DNA of 64,000 nt from Lutibacter citreus. GTDB lineage: Bacteria; Bacteroidota; Bacteroidia; Flavobacteriales; Flavobacteriaceae. The position numbers were made by a program, and so were the translations under genes. Positions 44,006-53,191 of the stretch are shown one piece after another. Under the pieces are notes generated by a model, which worked only from the letters and a program-made list of their open reading frames with translations, did not search any database and was not told the DNA's origin. Numbering within the stretch: position 1 is the first letter of the stretch; the number at the start of each line of letters is the position of its first letter. The stretch lies in NCBI RefSeq assembly GCF_003260195.1, contig NZ_QEIH01000009.1, positions 124,001 to 188,000 on the forward strand. Reading direction: 5' to 3'.

Positions 44006-44437
44006 CTAGAATGAAGAAAGAAGAGATATATATTCTTTAGGACTCATTTTTTTATAACCAGTATTGCCCAAAACATTGCCACTTTTATCTAAAACTGCAA
44101 CAAAAGGAAAATAACCTCTAGTGTTGTATTTTTCCATTAATTGTTGGTTGCTTTTCTTTTCTTCTTCTGAAAGTTTGTTTTTCTTTTTTCTAGGGAAATC
44201 TGCCTTTAGCATCACAAAATTTTTGTCTGCATAATTTTTAAATTCTTGAGTACTCCAAATTTCTTTGTCTAACTTTATACAAGGAGCACACCAATCGGAT
44301 CCTTGAAAAACTAATACTATTTTTTTATTTTCTTTTGAAGCTAGTTCTTTTGCTATATTAAAATTTGTATTCCAGTTTTGAGAAAAACCAGCGAATGTGA
44401 TTAGCAATAATGCTAAACTTAAAAATGTTTTTTTCAT
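44006..44437 (-). CDS. Exported thioredoxin-family protein
   Basis: The 143-aa protein begins with a signal peptide (MKKTFLSLALLLITFAGFSQ). It has a thioredoxin fold with the active site WCAPC, Cys50 and Cys53. The sequence FQGSDWCAPCIKLDKEIW places it in the periplasmic DsbD-gamma or thiol-disulfide family. It is the first gene of the operon that continues with apbE, DUF4266 and DUF3570. It may keep the cysteines of the DUF4266 protein reduced, which is inference. Confidence 0.88.
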   Translation of the reverse strand: MKKTFLSLALLLITFAGFSQNWNTNFNIAKELASKENKKIVLVFQGSDWCAPCIKLDKEIWSTQEFKNYADKNFVMLKADFPRKKKNKLSEEEKKSNQQLMEKYNTRGYFPFVAVLDKSGNVLGNTGYKKMSPKEYISLLSSF

Positions 44438-44535
44438 TTGTATGTGTCTGTTATTTAATTAATTAAGGGTGTTTCTGTCTTAATTTAATATAAGTTCGTT
44501 TTATTTAACGAAGAATAAGTCGTAAAAGTATCTTG

Positions 44536-45222
44536 TTAATTACAAGCTTTCCAGATAACTTCATTTGGAGTTGGAGCAGTAATATTAATTTCTTCTTTAG
44601 TTACAGGGTGAATAAAGTTTATTTTACGAGCGTGTAAATGAATACTCGCATCTTTATTACTTCTGTTAAAACCATATTTTAAATCACCTTTAATAGGAGA
44701 ACCAATTGCTGATAATTGACAACGTATTTGATGATGTCTCCCAGTTTCTAAATCAACTTCTAAAAGGTGGTAATTATCTAAAGATTTAATTGTTTTATAA
44801 TGAAGTATTGCTTTTTTACTTCCTTCAATTTCAGAAGAATAAGAAGTGGATTTGTTGTTCTTAGGATTTTTTCTTAAATACCCAATAAGTGTATCTTCAG
44901 TTTTTAATGGTTTGTTTTTTACAACAGCCCAATAGGTTTTATTTACAGTTTTATCACGCAACATTTTATTGAAGCGTTCTAAAGCTTTTGAAGTTTTTGC
45001 AAATACAATTATTCCTGTAGTTGGTCTGTCTAATCGGTGTACAACACCTAAAAAAACATTACCAGGTTTATCGTATTTTTCTTTAATATATTCTTTAACA
45101 ATGTCACTTAATGGTTTGTCTCCGGTTTTATCGCCTTGTACAATATCTCCAGATTTTTTATTGACAATTATTAAATGGTTGTCTTCAAATAAAACTTCTA
45201 AATTTTGTTTGGTTGAAGCCAT
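44536..45222 (-). CDS. RluA-family pseudouridine synthase
   Basis: It isomerises uridine to pseudouridine in rRNA or tRNA. The catalytic motif HRLDRPTTGIIVFAKT contains the conserved Asp. LEDNHLIIVNKKSGDIVQG near the N-terminus and GRHHQIRCQLSAIG complete the family pattern. At 228 aa it lacks an S4 RNA-binding domain. The target RNA cannot be told. It starts one base after the engB stop and is probably co-transcribed with it. Confidence 0.92.
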   Translation of the reverse strand: MASTKQNLEVLFEDNHLIIVNKKSGDIVQGDKTGDKPLSDIVKEYIKEKYDKPGNVFLGVVHRLDRPTTGIIVFAKTSKALERFNKMLRDKTVNKTYWAVVKNKPLKTEDTLIGYLRKNPKNNKSTSYSSEIEGSKKAILHYKTIKSLDNYHLLEVDLETGRHHQIRCQLSAIGSPIKGDLKYGFNRSNKDASIHLHARKINFIHPVTKEEINITAPTPNEVIWKACN

Positions 45223-45223
45223 T

Positions 45224-45835
45224 TTAAAGATTTTTATCCAATCCGTTGTTTATTTCTTCAATGTAATTAAGTAATTCTTCTTTTCCGTTTGATGAAGTTG
45301 CTGAAGTAATAAAATAAGGAGGCATTTCTTGCCAAATAGTGCTTGTCATTTTTTTAACATAGCTTTCAATATTTCTATTTAATTCAGAAAGTTTAAGTTT
45401 ATCAGATTTTGTAAAAACAATACTAAAAGGGATTTCACTTTCACCTAAAAACTCCATAAATTCTAAGTCTACTTTTTGCGGCTCATGACGGCAATCAATT
45501 AACACAAAAGAACATATAAGTTGCTCTCGTTGAAGGAAGTAGTTTTTTATAAAACTTTGGAAGGTTCTTTTTACACTTTTAGAAACTTTTGCATATCCAT
45601 AACCAGGTAAATCAACTAAAAACCAATTATTGTTAATTTTAAAGTGATTAATAAGTTGTGTTTTTCCAGGTCTTCCTGAAGTTTTAGCTAACTTATTTTG
45701 TCCTGTTAGCATGTTTATAAGTGATGATTTACCAACGTTAGACCTTCCAATAAATGCATATTCAGGAAGTCTTTCCTTTGGGCATTTTGAAACGTCAGAA
45801 TTGCTAATTACAAAACTGGCTGTATTTATCTTCAT
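45224..45835 (-). CDS. engB: EngB/YihA/YsxC ribosome-biogenesis GTPase
   Basis: This GTPase helps assemble the large ribosomal subunit. The P-loop [12 protein letters not shown], the G3 motif DLPGYG and the G4 motif TKSDK are all present, and the length of 203 aa is normal. It lies between an alpha/beta hydrolase gene and the pseudouridine synthase gene with gaps of three and one bases, indicating an operon. Confidence 0.94.
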   Translation of the reverse strand: MKINTASFVISNSDVSKCPKERLPEYAFIGRSNVGKSSLINMLTGQNKLAKTSGRPGKTQLINHFKINNNWFLVDLPGYGYAKVSKSVKRTFQSFIKNYFLQREQLICSFVLIDCRHEPQKVDLEFMEFLGESEIPFSIVFTKSDKLKLSELNRNIESYVKKMTSTIWQEMPPYFITSATSSNGKEELLNYIEEINNGLDKNL

Positions 45836-45838
45836 TTT

Positions 45839-46603
45839 TTAAATATTTCGCTCTTTTAGCCAATTTTCAAGAATTTTATTGAATTCTTCGGGATGTTCCA
45901 TCATTGGTACATGTCCACATTTGTCAATCCAATATAATTTTGCGTCTGGTAAAAGTTTTTCAAAGTCAACAGCTACTTCTGGTGGAGTCACTGAATCGTT
46001 TTTTCCCCAAATAATACATGCTGGAGTATTCATGTCTGCCAAATCTTTTGCCATATTATGTCTTATAGCGCTTTTAGCTATGGCTAAAGTTCTTATAGTT
46101 TTATGCCTATTATTTACAGTGCTAAATACTTCATCAACCATTTCTTTTGAAGCTACCGACGGATCATAAAAAACATCTTGTGTTTTATTTTCAATATATT
46201 CATAATTGCTACGTTTTGGGAACGTATCTCCCATAGATTTTTCATACAAACCAGAACTTCCGGCTAGTACTAATCCTGCAACGTTTTTTAAGTTTTGTTT
46301 TGTAAAATACAACGCTATATGGCCACCTAAAGAGTTTCCAAGAAGAATTGCTTTCTCAATTTTTTTAAACTCCATAAATTCCTTTAAAAACTTAGCTAAA
46401 TTTTTAACATTCGTTTTTAAAAGCGGTAATGTATAAATTGGTAATTCAGGCATTAATACTTTGTATCCATTTTTTGAAAAATGGTCAAAAACACTTTCAA
46501 AATTACTTAGAGTTCCCATTAGGCCATGAAGTACAATTATTGGTTGTCCTTCACCAGCTTCAACGTAACTGAATTTCCCTTCTTTTTTAAGATTGCTACT
46601 CAT
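45839..46603 (-). CDS. Alpha/beta hydrolase
   Basis: This serine hydrolase of 254 aa has an N-terminal oxyanion motif VLHGLMG and the nucleophile elbow GNSLGGHIA. A catalytic aspartate lies near WGKNDSVTPP and a histidine in CGHVPMMEHP. It has no signal peptide. The substrate is not predictable from sequence; relatives include esterases and haloperoxidase-like enzymes. It is the first gene of the operon with engB, divergent from the mraZ operon. Confidence 0.88.
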   Translation of the reverse strand: MSSNLKKEGKFSYVEAGEGQPIIVLHGLMGTLSNFESVFDHFSKNGYKVLMPELPIYTLPLLKTNVKNLAKFLKEFMEFKKIEKAILLGNSLGGHIALYFTKQNLKNVAGLVLAGSSGLYEKSMGDTFPKRSNYEYIENKTQDVFYDPSVASKEMVDEVFSTVNNRHKTIRTLAIAKSAIRHNMAKDLADMNTPACIIWGKNDSVTPPEVAVDFEKLLPDAKLYWIDKCGHVPMMEHPEEFNKILENWLKERNI

Positions 46604-46748
46604 TAATTCTCAGATTTAAAGCTTACTGCAAAGGTAGCTTTTTTTTCTAAAATATGGCTTTTTTATCAAGGAGAGGATTTAATTATTTAAAAACCTGAAT
46701 TTCAAAAAAATAGCTTTGGAATGGTATGATGTGGTAAAAGTTATCAAC

Positions 46749-46778
46749 AAAGTGGGTAAAAGTGGAAAAAAGTGGGAA
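46749..46778 (+). promoter_or_regulatory. MraZ operator, three tandem repeats
   Basis: AAAGTGGGTA, AAAGTGGAAA and AAAGTGGGAA follow one another without a gap, each ten bases. This fits the known MraZ-binding arrangement of GTGGG-type boxes on a ten-base period. It lies just upstream of the -7 element at 46787-46794, over the expected -33 region, so binding would repress the dcw promoter. Confidence 0.85.
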
Positions 46779-46786
46779 AAAATTTA

Positions 46787-46794
46787 TATTTTTG
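46787..46794 (+). promoter_or_regulatory. -7 element of the dcw promoter
   Basis: TATTTTTG matches TAnnTTTG, 19 bases before the mraZ start codon. No TTG is visible in the -33 region, which is occupied by the MraZ boxes. Confidence 0.6.
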
Positions 46795-46813
46795 AATTCA
46801 GACATAATCTATC

Positions 46814-47290
46814 GTGATAAACTTAACAGGGACATATGAAGGTAAGGCAGATGCTAAGGGTAGGCTGCTGCTAGCAGCTGCTTTAAAGAAGCAACTGGCT
46901 CCTGTTTTGCAAGATGGTTTTGTGCTGAAACGTTCCGTATTTCAGCAGTGTTTGGAGTTGTATCCGATGGCTGAATGGAATATTCTGATGGCAAAAGTAA
47001 ACAAGTTGAATAGATTTGTTAAGAAGAATAATGATTTTATCAGAAGGTTTACAGCAGGTGTAAAGGTTGTTGAATTAGATGCTTCAGGTAGGTTATTAAT
47101 ACCTAAAGATTTACAAGGGTTTGCAGAAATTACAAAAAATGTTGTTTTGGCTTCTAGTGTAAATATAATTGAGGTTTGGGATAAAGAAAAGTATGAGAAT
47201 GTAATTAATGATTTAACCGTTGATTTTGCCGATTTAGCTGAAGATGTAATGGGAAATGAAACAGAAATAGATATAGATGGACTATCATAA
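46814..47290 (+). CDS. mraZ: MraZ transcriptional regulator
   Basis: It is a DNA-binding repressor of the division and cell-wall cluster. It has two MraZ (SpoVT/AbrB-like) domains, each with the DxxxR motif: DAKGRLLL and DASGRLLIP. The start codon is GTG at 46814; the length is 158 aa. It is the first gene of the dcw cluster and overlaps rsmH by 14 bases. The upstream three-repeat operator indicates autoregulation. Confidence 0.94.
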   Translation: MINLTGTYEGKADAKGRLLLAAALKKQLAPVLQDGFVLKRSVFQQCLELYPMAEWNILMAKVNKLNRFVKKNNDFIRRFTAGVKVVELDASGRLLIPKDLQGFAEITKNVVLASSVNIIEVWDKEKYENVINDLTVDFADLAEDVMGNETEIDIDGLS

Positions 47291-48173
47291 TCCGGTATTG
47301 TTGAAAGAAAGTGTAGATGGTTTAAATATTAAACCTGACGGCGTATATGTGGATGTTACGTTTGGAGGCGGAGGTCACTCGCGAGAAATATTAAGTAGGC
47401 TTGGAGAGAAGGGTAAATTATTTGCTTTTGATCAAGATGAAGATGCGCAACGAAATAAGATAGATGATTTGAGGTTTACGTTAATTCCGCAAAATTTCAG
47501 ATTTATAAAAAGATACTTGAGGTTTTATGGAATTAAAAAAGTTGATGGTGTTTTAGCTGATTTAGGAGTCTCTTCTCATCAATTTGATGAGGCTGAAAGA
47601 GGTTTTTCTACGCGTTTTGATGCTGATTTAGATATGAGAATGAATCAGGCGGGTGAATTATCTGCTTATGAAGTTATTAATAAATATGATGAAGCGCAGA
47701 TTAGTAGTGTGTTGTTTCAATATGGTGAATTAAGAAATTCTAGAGCAATTGCAAGTAAAATTGTAGAGGCCCGTTCTGAAAAGAAAATTAAAACGAGCTT
47801 TCAATTAAAAGAAGTTTTAAGTGAGTTTGTTCCGAAAGCGGTTGAGCATAAAATTTTAGCTCAAATATTTCAGGCTATTCGAATTGAGGTGAATCAGGAG
47901 ATTGAAGTGTTAAAAGAGTTTTTGCAACAAATTCCAGAACTGCTACTTGATAATGGAAGGTTAAGTGTTATTTCATATCACTCCTTAGAAGATAGGCTTG
48001 TGAAAAGGTTTATAAGAAATGGTTTGTTTGAAGGGGAGCCTGAAAAAGATATGTTTGGTAATGTAGATGTGCCAATGAAGAAGGTTGAGAAATTAATAGT
48101 TCCTAATTCGTCTGAAATTAAAATAAATAATAGAGCGCGAAGTGCTAAATTAAGAATAGCAACAATAGTTTAA
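47277..48173 (+). CDS. rsmH: 16S rRNA (cytosine-1402-N4) methyltransferase
   Basis: Also called MraW, it N4-methylates C1402 in the ribosomal P site. The SAM-binding motif DVTFGGGGHSREIL, the HSLEDRLVKRFI region and length of 298 aa are characteristic. It overlaps the mraZ end and shares a base with the ftsL start (TAATG). Confidence 0.95.
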   Translation: MDYHNPVLLKESVDGLNIKPDGVYVDVTFGGGGHSREILSRLGEKGKLFAFDQDEDAQRNKIDDLRFTLIPQNFRFIKRYLRFYGIKKVDGVLADLGVSSHQFDEAERGFSTRFDADLDMRMNQAGELSAYEVINKYDEAQISSVLFQYGELRNSRAIASKIVEARSEKKIKTSFQLKEVLSEFVPKAVEHKILAQIFQAIRIEVNQEIEVLKEFLQQIPELLLDNGRLSVISYHSLEDRLVKRFIRNGLFEGEPEKDMFGNVDVPMKKVEKLIVPNSSEIKINNRARSAKLRIATIV

Positions 48174-48499
48174 TGTCTGTAAAATCTAGTATATATAATT
48201 TTTTAAAGGGAGAGTTTCTAATAAGTAAAGATTCTTTTAAGAATTGGAAATTTATATTATTCATTGTTGGTTTAATGTTAATGATGATTGCAAGTTCACA
48301 TAGCTCAGATAAAAAGGTTATGGAAATTGCAAGGTTAAATAAAGATTTAAAAGAGTTGAGGGCTGAATTTTTAGATACACGGTCCATATCTATGGAAATG
48401 AGGTTGGAATCAACAATAAGGAAAAAGGTGTTAGAATCAGGTATTAAGCCAAGTGAGAAACCACCGCAAGTAATAAGGGTAGTAACAGGAAAAAAATAA
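48173..48499 (+). CDS. ftsL: FtsL-like division protein
   Basis: This small bitopic protein has one transmembrane helix (about residues 26-41, FILFIVGLMLMMIA). A short periplasmic coiled coil follows (residues 50-90), with heptad-like Leu and Ile. FtsL joins the FtsQLB complex that activates septal wall synthesis. The call rests on its position between rsmH and ftsI and on topology, since FtsL sequences are poorly conserved. Confidence 0.8.
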   Translation: MSVKSSIYNFLKGEFLISKDSFKNWKFILFIVGLMLMMIASSHSSDKKVMEIARLNKDLKELRAEFLDTRSISMEMRLESTIRKKVLESGIKPSEKPPQVIRVVTGKK

Positions 48500-48505
48500 A
48501 AGAAA

Positions 48506-50497
48506 TTGGGAGTAACAAAAAAAGGCATATTAAATAAGTTGTACGTAGTATTTGCGTTCATTCTGCTTTTTTTGGTGGCAATAGTTGTAAGGTTGTCTGA
48601 AATTCAATTTTCTGAAGGTGATAAGTATAGAGAGCTTTCAGAAAAATTGACACTTAGAAATGATACAATTTATGCTAATAGAGGAAGTGTTTTTGCTTCT
48701 GACGGTAGTTTGTTAGCTACCTCTATGTCTCAATATGAAATAAGAATGGATGCTTATACTGTAAATGGTGAGGTGTTTGAGAAAAATATTAGAGCATTAT
48801 CAGCGAGTTTGGCTAAAATGTTAGGGAATTCAACAACTTACTGGGAACGAAAAATAAGGAAAGCAAGAAATTCTAAAAATAGATACTTATTTATTGCTCG
48901 AAAACTAGGTTATACAGATTTTGTAAAAATTAAAAGTTTTCCAATTTTTAATTTAGGAATGTATAAAGGGGGTTTTATAGCTGAGCAATCAACAGTAAGA
49001 GCGCATCCTTTAGGTAAAGTTGCTCAAAGAACAATTGGTTACGATGATTATAGAGGTGCTCCAGGAATTGAAGGAGCGTATAAAAAATACTTGATCGGTA
49101 AAAATGGTTTCAGATTGAAACAAAAAATAGCAAAAGGTCAATGGAAGCCAATTAACGATAGAAATGAAAAAGAGCCAATTAACGGTAAAGATATTGTAAC
49201 AACTATTGATGTGAATATTCAAGATATAGCCCATCATTCTTTATTAAGACAGTTGGAGCATTATGAGGCTGAACATGGTTGTGTAGTAGTAATGGAAACT
49301 AATACTGGTGAAATTAAAGCAATTTCAAATTTAGGAAGGGGTACTTCAGGTAAATATTACGAAAAACGAAATTATGCAGTTTATGAATCACATGAGCCAG
49401 GATCTGCATTTAAACTAATGTCTATGGTTGTTGCTTTAGAGTCTGGAGCAATTGATACAAGCACAGTTGTAGATACGGGTAAAGGAAGGTATAGATTGTA
49501 CGGAAGGTATATTAATGATTCTAAACGCGGTGGTTTTGGAAAAATATCAGCAGCAAGAGCGTTAGAGGTGTCTTCTAATATTGGATTTGCAAGATTAATT
49601 GAAGAAAATTTCGGAAAAAAACCAGAGAAGTTCATTAATGCATTGTATAAAATGAATTTGAATCAAAAATTAGGTCTACCAATTAAAGGTGAAGGAGCTC
49701 CGTTAATTCCAAGTCCTGGACATGAATTATGGAGTAAAAATGCATTGCCGTCTATTGCTTATGGTTATAATTTAAAACTAACACCGTTACAAACTTTAAC
49801 TTTTTATAATGCTATTGCTAATGGTGGCGAGATGGTTAGACCAAGGTTTGTAAAAGAAATACGTTCATGGGATAAACATGTAGAGTCTTTTGAAAAAGAA
49901 GTAATAAATGAGGCAATATGTTCAAAAAAGACCATTGGTGAAATTAGAGAGATTCTAAAAAATGTAGTTAAAAGAGGAACTGGGAAAAAATTGTATTCAG
50001 AAGATTTTTCAATGGCGGGTAAAACGGGTACAGCACGTGTTGATTATGGAGATTATGCAAAATGGTTAAAAGATAAAAAATATATCTCTTCATTTACAGG
50101 TTATTTCCCTGCTGAAAACCCAAAGTATTCGTGCATTGTAGTTATTCATAAACCAAATAATAAAAAAGGGTTTTATGGTGCTGATGTTTCTGGTCCTGTT
50201 TTTAAAGATATTGCTCAAAAAATATATTCCACAAATCATATTATAAATAAGATAAACAATATAACGCCAGATTTTAAAAGTGTTAAATCGAGTTTTGAAA
50301 AATATTATACGATTTCTAATAAGGAATTAAAATTAATTCCAAATGTAAAAGGAATGGCTGCTATGGATGCAATTTCTTTACTTGAAAATTTAGGACTAAA
50401 AGTTAATTTTTCAGGAGTAGGAAAAGTAATAGGTCAATCACTAAAAGTGGGGCAAAAAATAGTTAAAGGATCAACAATTACAATAAAATTATCATAG
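48506..50497 (+). CDS. ftsI: Penicillin-binding protein (FtsI/PBP3 type) with PASTA domain
   Basis: This septal peptidoglycan transpeptidase has an N-terminal membrane helix and a PBP dimer domain. The catalytic SxxK is Ser300-Lys303 in PGSAFKLM, and the KTG motif starts at Lys506. A C-terminal PASTA domain (about residues 600-660, IPNVKGMAAMDAISLLENLGL) is present. The start is TTG at 48506, seven bases after the ftsL stop; the N-terminal TKKGILNKLY fits the family. Length is 663 aa. Confidence 0.93.
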   Translation: MGVTKKGILNKLYVVFAFILLFLVAIVVRLSEIQFSEGDKYRELSEKLTLRNDTIYANRGSVFASDGSLLATSMSQYEIRMDAYTVNGEVFEKNIRALSASLAKMLGNSTTYWERKIRKARNSKNRYLFIARKLGYTDFVKIKSFPIFNLGMYKGGFIAEQSTVRAHPLGKVAQRTIGYDDYRGAPGIEGAYKKYLIGKNGFRLKQKIAKGQWKPINDRNEKEPINGKDIVTTIDVNIQDIAHHSLLRQLEHYEAEHGCVVVMETNTGEIKAISNLGRGTSGKYYEKRNYAVYESHEPGSAFKLMSMVVALESGAIDTSTVVDTGKGRYRLYGRYINDSKRGGFGKISAARALEVSSNIGFARLIEENFGKKPEKFINALYKMNLNQKLGLPIKGEGAPLIPSPGHELWSKNALPSIAYGYNLKLTPLQTLTFYNAIANGGEMVRPRFVKEIRSWDKHVESFEKEVINEAICSKKTIGEIREILKNVVKRGTGKKLYSEDFSMAGKTGTARVDYGDYAKWLKDKKYISSFTGYFPAENPKYSCIVVIHKPNNKKGFYGADVSGPVFKDIAQKIYSTNHIINKINNITPDFKSVKSSFEKYYTISNKELKLIPNVKGMAAMDAISLLENLGLKVNFSGVGKVIGQSLKVGQKIVKGSTITIKLS

Positions 50498-51961
50498 TTG
50501 AAAATAGTTAAAGACATATTATATAAGGTTTCAATTAAAGCTGTTCACGGTAGCACTAGTGTGGGGTTTAATGAGATTCAGTTCAATTCTAGAAAGGTTG
50601 GGGAAAACGATATGTTTGTTGCTCAAAAAGGAGTTGTTTTTGATGGGCATAAATTTATTGATAAAGCTATTGAATTAGGAGCTAAAGTTATTGTATGTGA
50701 AGATTTACCTAAAAATATAAACTCAGAGTTAGTTTATATTAAGGTGAATGATTCTAATGAGGCATTGGCAATAATGGCGGCTAATTTTTATGATAATCCG
50801 TCTAGTAAATTAAAGCTTGTTGGAGTTACAGGGACAAACGGAAAGACAACTGTTGCAACGTTACTTTATAATTTATTTCAAAGTGCTGGCTATAAAACAG
50901 GGTTACTTTCAACAGTAAAAGTATTGGTTGATAAGCAAGAGTATGCAGCTACACATACTACACCAAATTCATTAGCTATAAATAACTATTTAAATGAGAT
51001 GGTTGAAGCTGGTGTAGATTTTTGTTTTATGGAAGTTAGTTCTCATGGAATACATCAGAAAAGAACAGAAGGATTACAATTTGATGGGGGTGTGTTTACA
51101 AACTTAACCCACGACCATCTTGATTATCATAAAACGTTTAAAGAATATAGAGATGTAAAAAAAATGTTTTTTGATACAATGTCAAAAAATGCGTTTGCAT
51201 TGGTGAATATTGATGATAAGAACGGGGCGGTAATGCTTCAAAATACTACGGCTAAAAAGTATACATATGCTCAAAAAACAATGGCCGATTTTAAAGTGAA
51301 AATTCTTGAAAGTCAGTTTACAGGGTTGTTGTTAACCATAAATGAGAATGAAGTTTGGGCAAAACTTATTGGAAGTTTTAATGCCTATAATTTAGTTGCT
51401 GTTTATGGAGTTTCTCAACTTTTAGGAATGGAATCAATTGAATCTTTAAGAATTATAAGTGAATTAGAAAATGTAAGTGGAAGATTTCAACATTTTATTT
51501 CTGAAGATGGCGTAACAGCAATTATTGATTATGCACATACACCAGATGCTTTAAAAAATGTATTGGAAACAATAAATGATATTAGAACAGGAAACGAAGA
51601 AATTATTACAGTTGTAGGATGTGGTGGAGATAGAGATAAAACAAAACGTCCTATTATGGGGCGAATAGCATCTCAACTAAGTACTCAGGTTATTTTTACT
51701 TCAGACAATCCAAGAAGTGAGGATGCGCAATCAATTTTAGATGAAATTGAATTAGGTGTTGAACCTCAAAATTATAGAAAGACACTAACTATTTTAGATA
51801 GAGAACAAGCAATTAAAACGGCTACAAAACTTGCTAAAAAAGGAGATATTATTTTAATCGCTGGAAAAGGACATGAAACTTATCAAGAGGTGAATGGAGT
51901 TCGTACTCATTTTAACGATTTTGAGAAGGTATCACAATATTTAAACGCTATAGAAAATTAA
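50498..51961 (+). CDS. murE: UDP-MurNAc-tripeptide synthetase
   Basis: It adds the third amino acid to the peptidoglycan peptide. The ATP motif GVTGTNGKTT is clear, and the specificity motif DNPR (residues 403-406) indicates meso-diaminopimelate. It starts with TTG directly after the ftsI stop (TAGTTG). Length is 487 aa. No murF follows it, so the last Mur ligase gene is outside the window. Confidence 0.94.
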   Translation: MKIVKDILYKVSIKAVHGSTSVGFNEIQFNSRKVGENDMFVAQKGVVFDGHKFIDKAIELGAKVIVCEDLPKNINSELVYIKVNDSNEALAIMAANFYDNPSSKLKLVGVTGTNGKTTVATLLYNLFQSAGYKTGLLSTVKVLVDKQEYAATHTTPNSLAINNYLNEMVEAGVDFCFMEVSSHGIHQKRTEGLQFDGGVFTNLTHDHLDYHKTFKEYRDVKKMFFDTMSKNAFALVNIDDKNGAVMLQNTTAKKYTYAQKTMADFKVKILESQFTGLLLTINENEVWAKLIGSFNAYNLVAVYGVSQLLGMESIESLRIISELENVSGRFQHFISEDGVTAIIDYAHTPDALKNVLETINDIRTGNEEIITVVGCGGDRDKTKRPIMGRIASQLSTQVIFTSDNPRSEDAQSILDEIELGVEPQNYRKTLTILDREQAIKTATKLAKKGDIILIAGKGHETYQEVNGVRTHFNDFEKVSQYLNAIEN

Positions 51962-51964
51962 GAG

Positions 51965-53191
51965 ATGTTATATTATTTGTTTGAATTTTTAGGTAAACAA
52001 TACGATTTAATTGGAGCAGGCTTGTTTCAATATATTACGTTTCGTTCTGCATTGGCATTTATTTTGTCGTTGCTATTTTCTACAATTTATGGTAAACAAA
52101 TAATTAATTATTTACAACGTAAACAAGTTGGAGAATCTATAAGAGATCTTGGGCTTGATGGTCAAGTGGAAAAAGCAGGAACTCCAACAATGGGAGGTGT
52201 TATAATAATACTTGCAACATTAATACCTGTGTTGTTATTGTCAAAATTAGATAATGTTTACATTATAATATTAATGGTTACAACCTTGTGGATGGGAACT
52301 ATTGGTTTTCTTGATGATTATATAAAAGTTTTTAGAAGAAATAAAGAAGGATTAAAAGGGCGTTTCAAAGTTTTAGGTCAGGTTACTTTAGGTTTGTTTG
52401 TTGGAGCAATGTTGTTCTTTCATCCAGATGTAACAATGAAAGAAAAACTACCAAAGAAATTTCAATATGAAACTGAGGCTGGTATTCCGGTATTATTTGG
52501 AGACGCAATTAAATCAACTAAAACAACAATTCCATTTTTAAAAAATAACGAATTAGATTATGCTGTTGCTTTTGATTGGATAGGTGATGGACTTAGAGAT
52601 TACGCTTGGTTATTATTTATTCCAGTAGTAATTTTTATTATTACAGCTGTTTCAAACGGAGCAAATTTAACTGATGGGATTGATGGTTTAGCAGCAGGAA
52701 CTTCAGCTATAATTGTGCTAACCTTAGGGATATTTGCTTGGGTTTCAGGGAATATAATTTTTGCAGATTATTTAGATGTAATGTATATACCAAACTCTGG
52801 AGAAATGACGATTTTTATTGCTGCTTTTGTAGGTGCGCTCGTAGGTTTTTTATGGTATAATACATATCCTGCTCAGGTTTTTATGGGAGATACTGGGAGT
52901 TTAACAATTGGAGGGATAATAGCAGTATTGGCAATTTCGGTTCGTAAAGAATTATTAATTCCAATTCTAGCAGGAATATTTTTAATTGAAAATTTATCGG
53001 TAGTCCTTCAAGTAGGATTTTTTAAATATACTAAGAAAAAATATGGTGAAGGAAGACGGATTTTTAAAATGTCTCCTTTGCATCATCATTACCAAAAAAT
53101 GGGTTATCACGAAAGTAAAATTGTAACAAGATTTTGGATTGTTGGAATTATGTTAGCGGTATTAACAATAGTAACATTAAAGTTGAGGTAA
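51965..53191 (+). CDS. mraY: Phospho-MurNAc-pentapeptide transferase
   Basis: It transfers phospho-MurNAc-pentapeptide to undecaprenyl phosphate, making lipid I. It is a polytopic membrane protein of 408 aa with the motifs [31 protein letters not shown] and MGDTGSL. It is longer than E. coli MraY because of an insert after the fourth or so helix (about residues 155-200). It joins murD without a gap. Confidence 0.95.
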   Translation: MLYYLFEFLGKQYDLIGAGLFQYITFRSALAFILSLLFSTIYGKQIINYLQRKQVGESIRDLGLDGQVEKAGTPTMGGVIIILATLIPVLLLSKLDNVYIIILMVTTLWMGTIGFLDDYIKVFRRNKEGLKGRFKVLGQVTLGLFVGAMLFFHPDVTMKEKLPKKFQYETEAGIPVLFGDAIKSTKTTIPFLKNNELDYAVAFDWIGDGLRDYAWLLFIPVVIFIITAVSNGANLTDGIDGLAAGTSAIIVLTLGIFAWVSGNIIFADYLDVMYIPNSGEMTIFIAAFVGALVGFLWYNTYPAQVFMGDTGSLTIGGIIAVLAISVRKELLIPILAGIFLIENLSVVLQVGFFKYTKKKYGEGRRIFKMSPLHHHYQKMGYHESKIVTRFWIVGIMLAVLTIVTLKLR

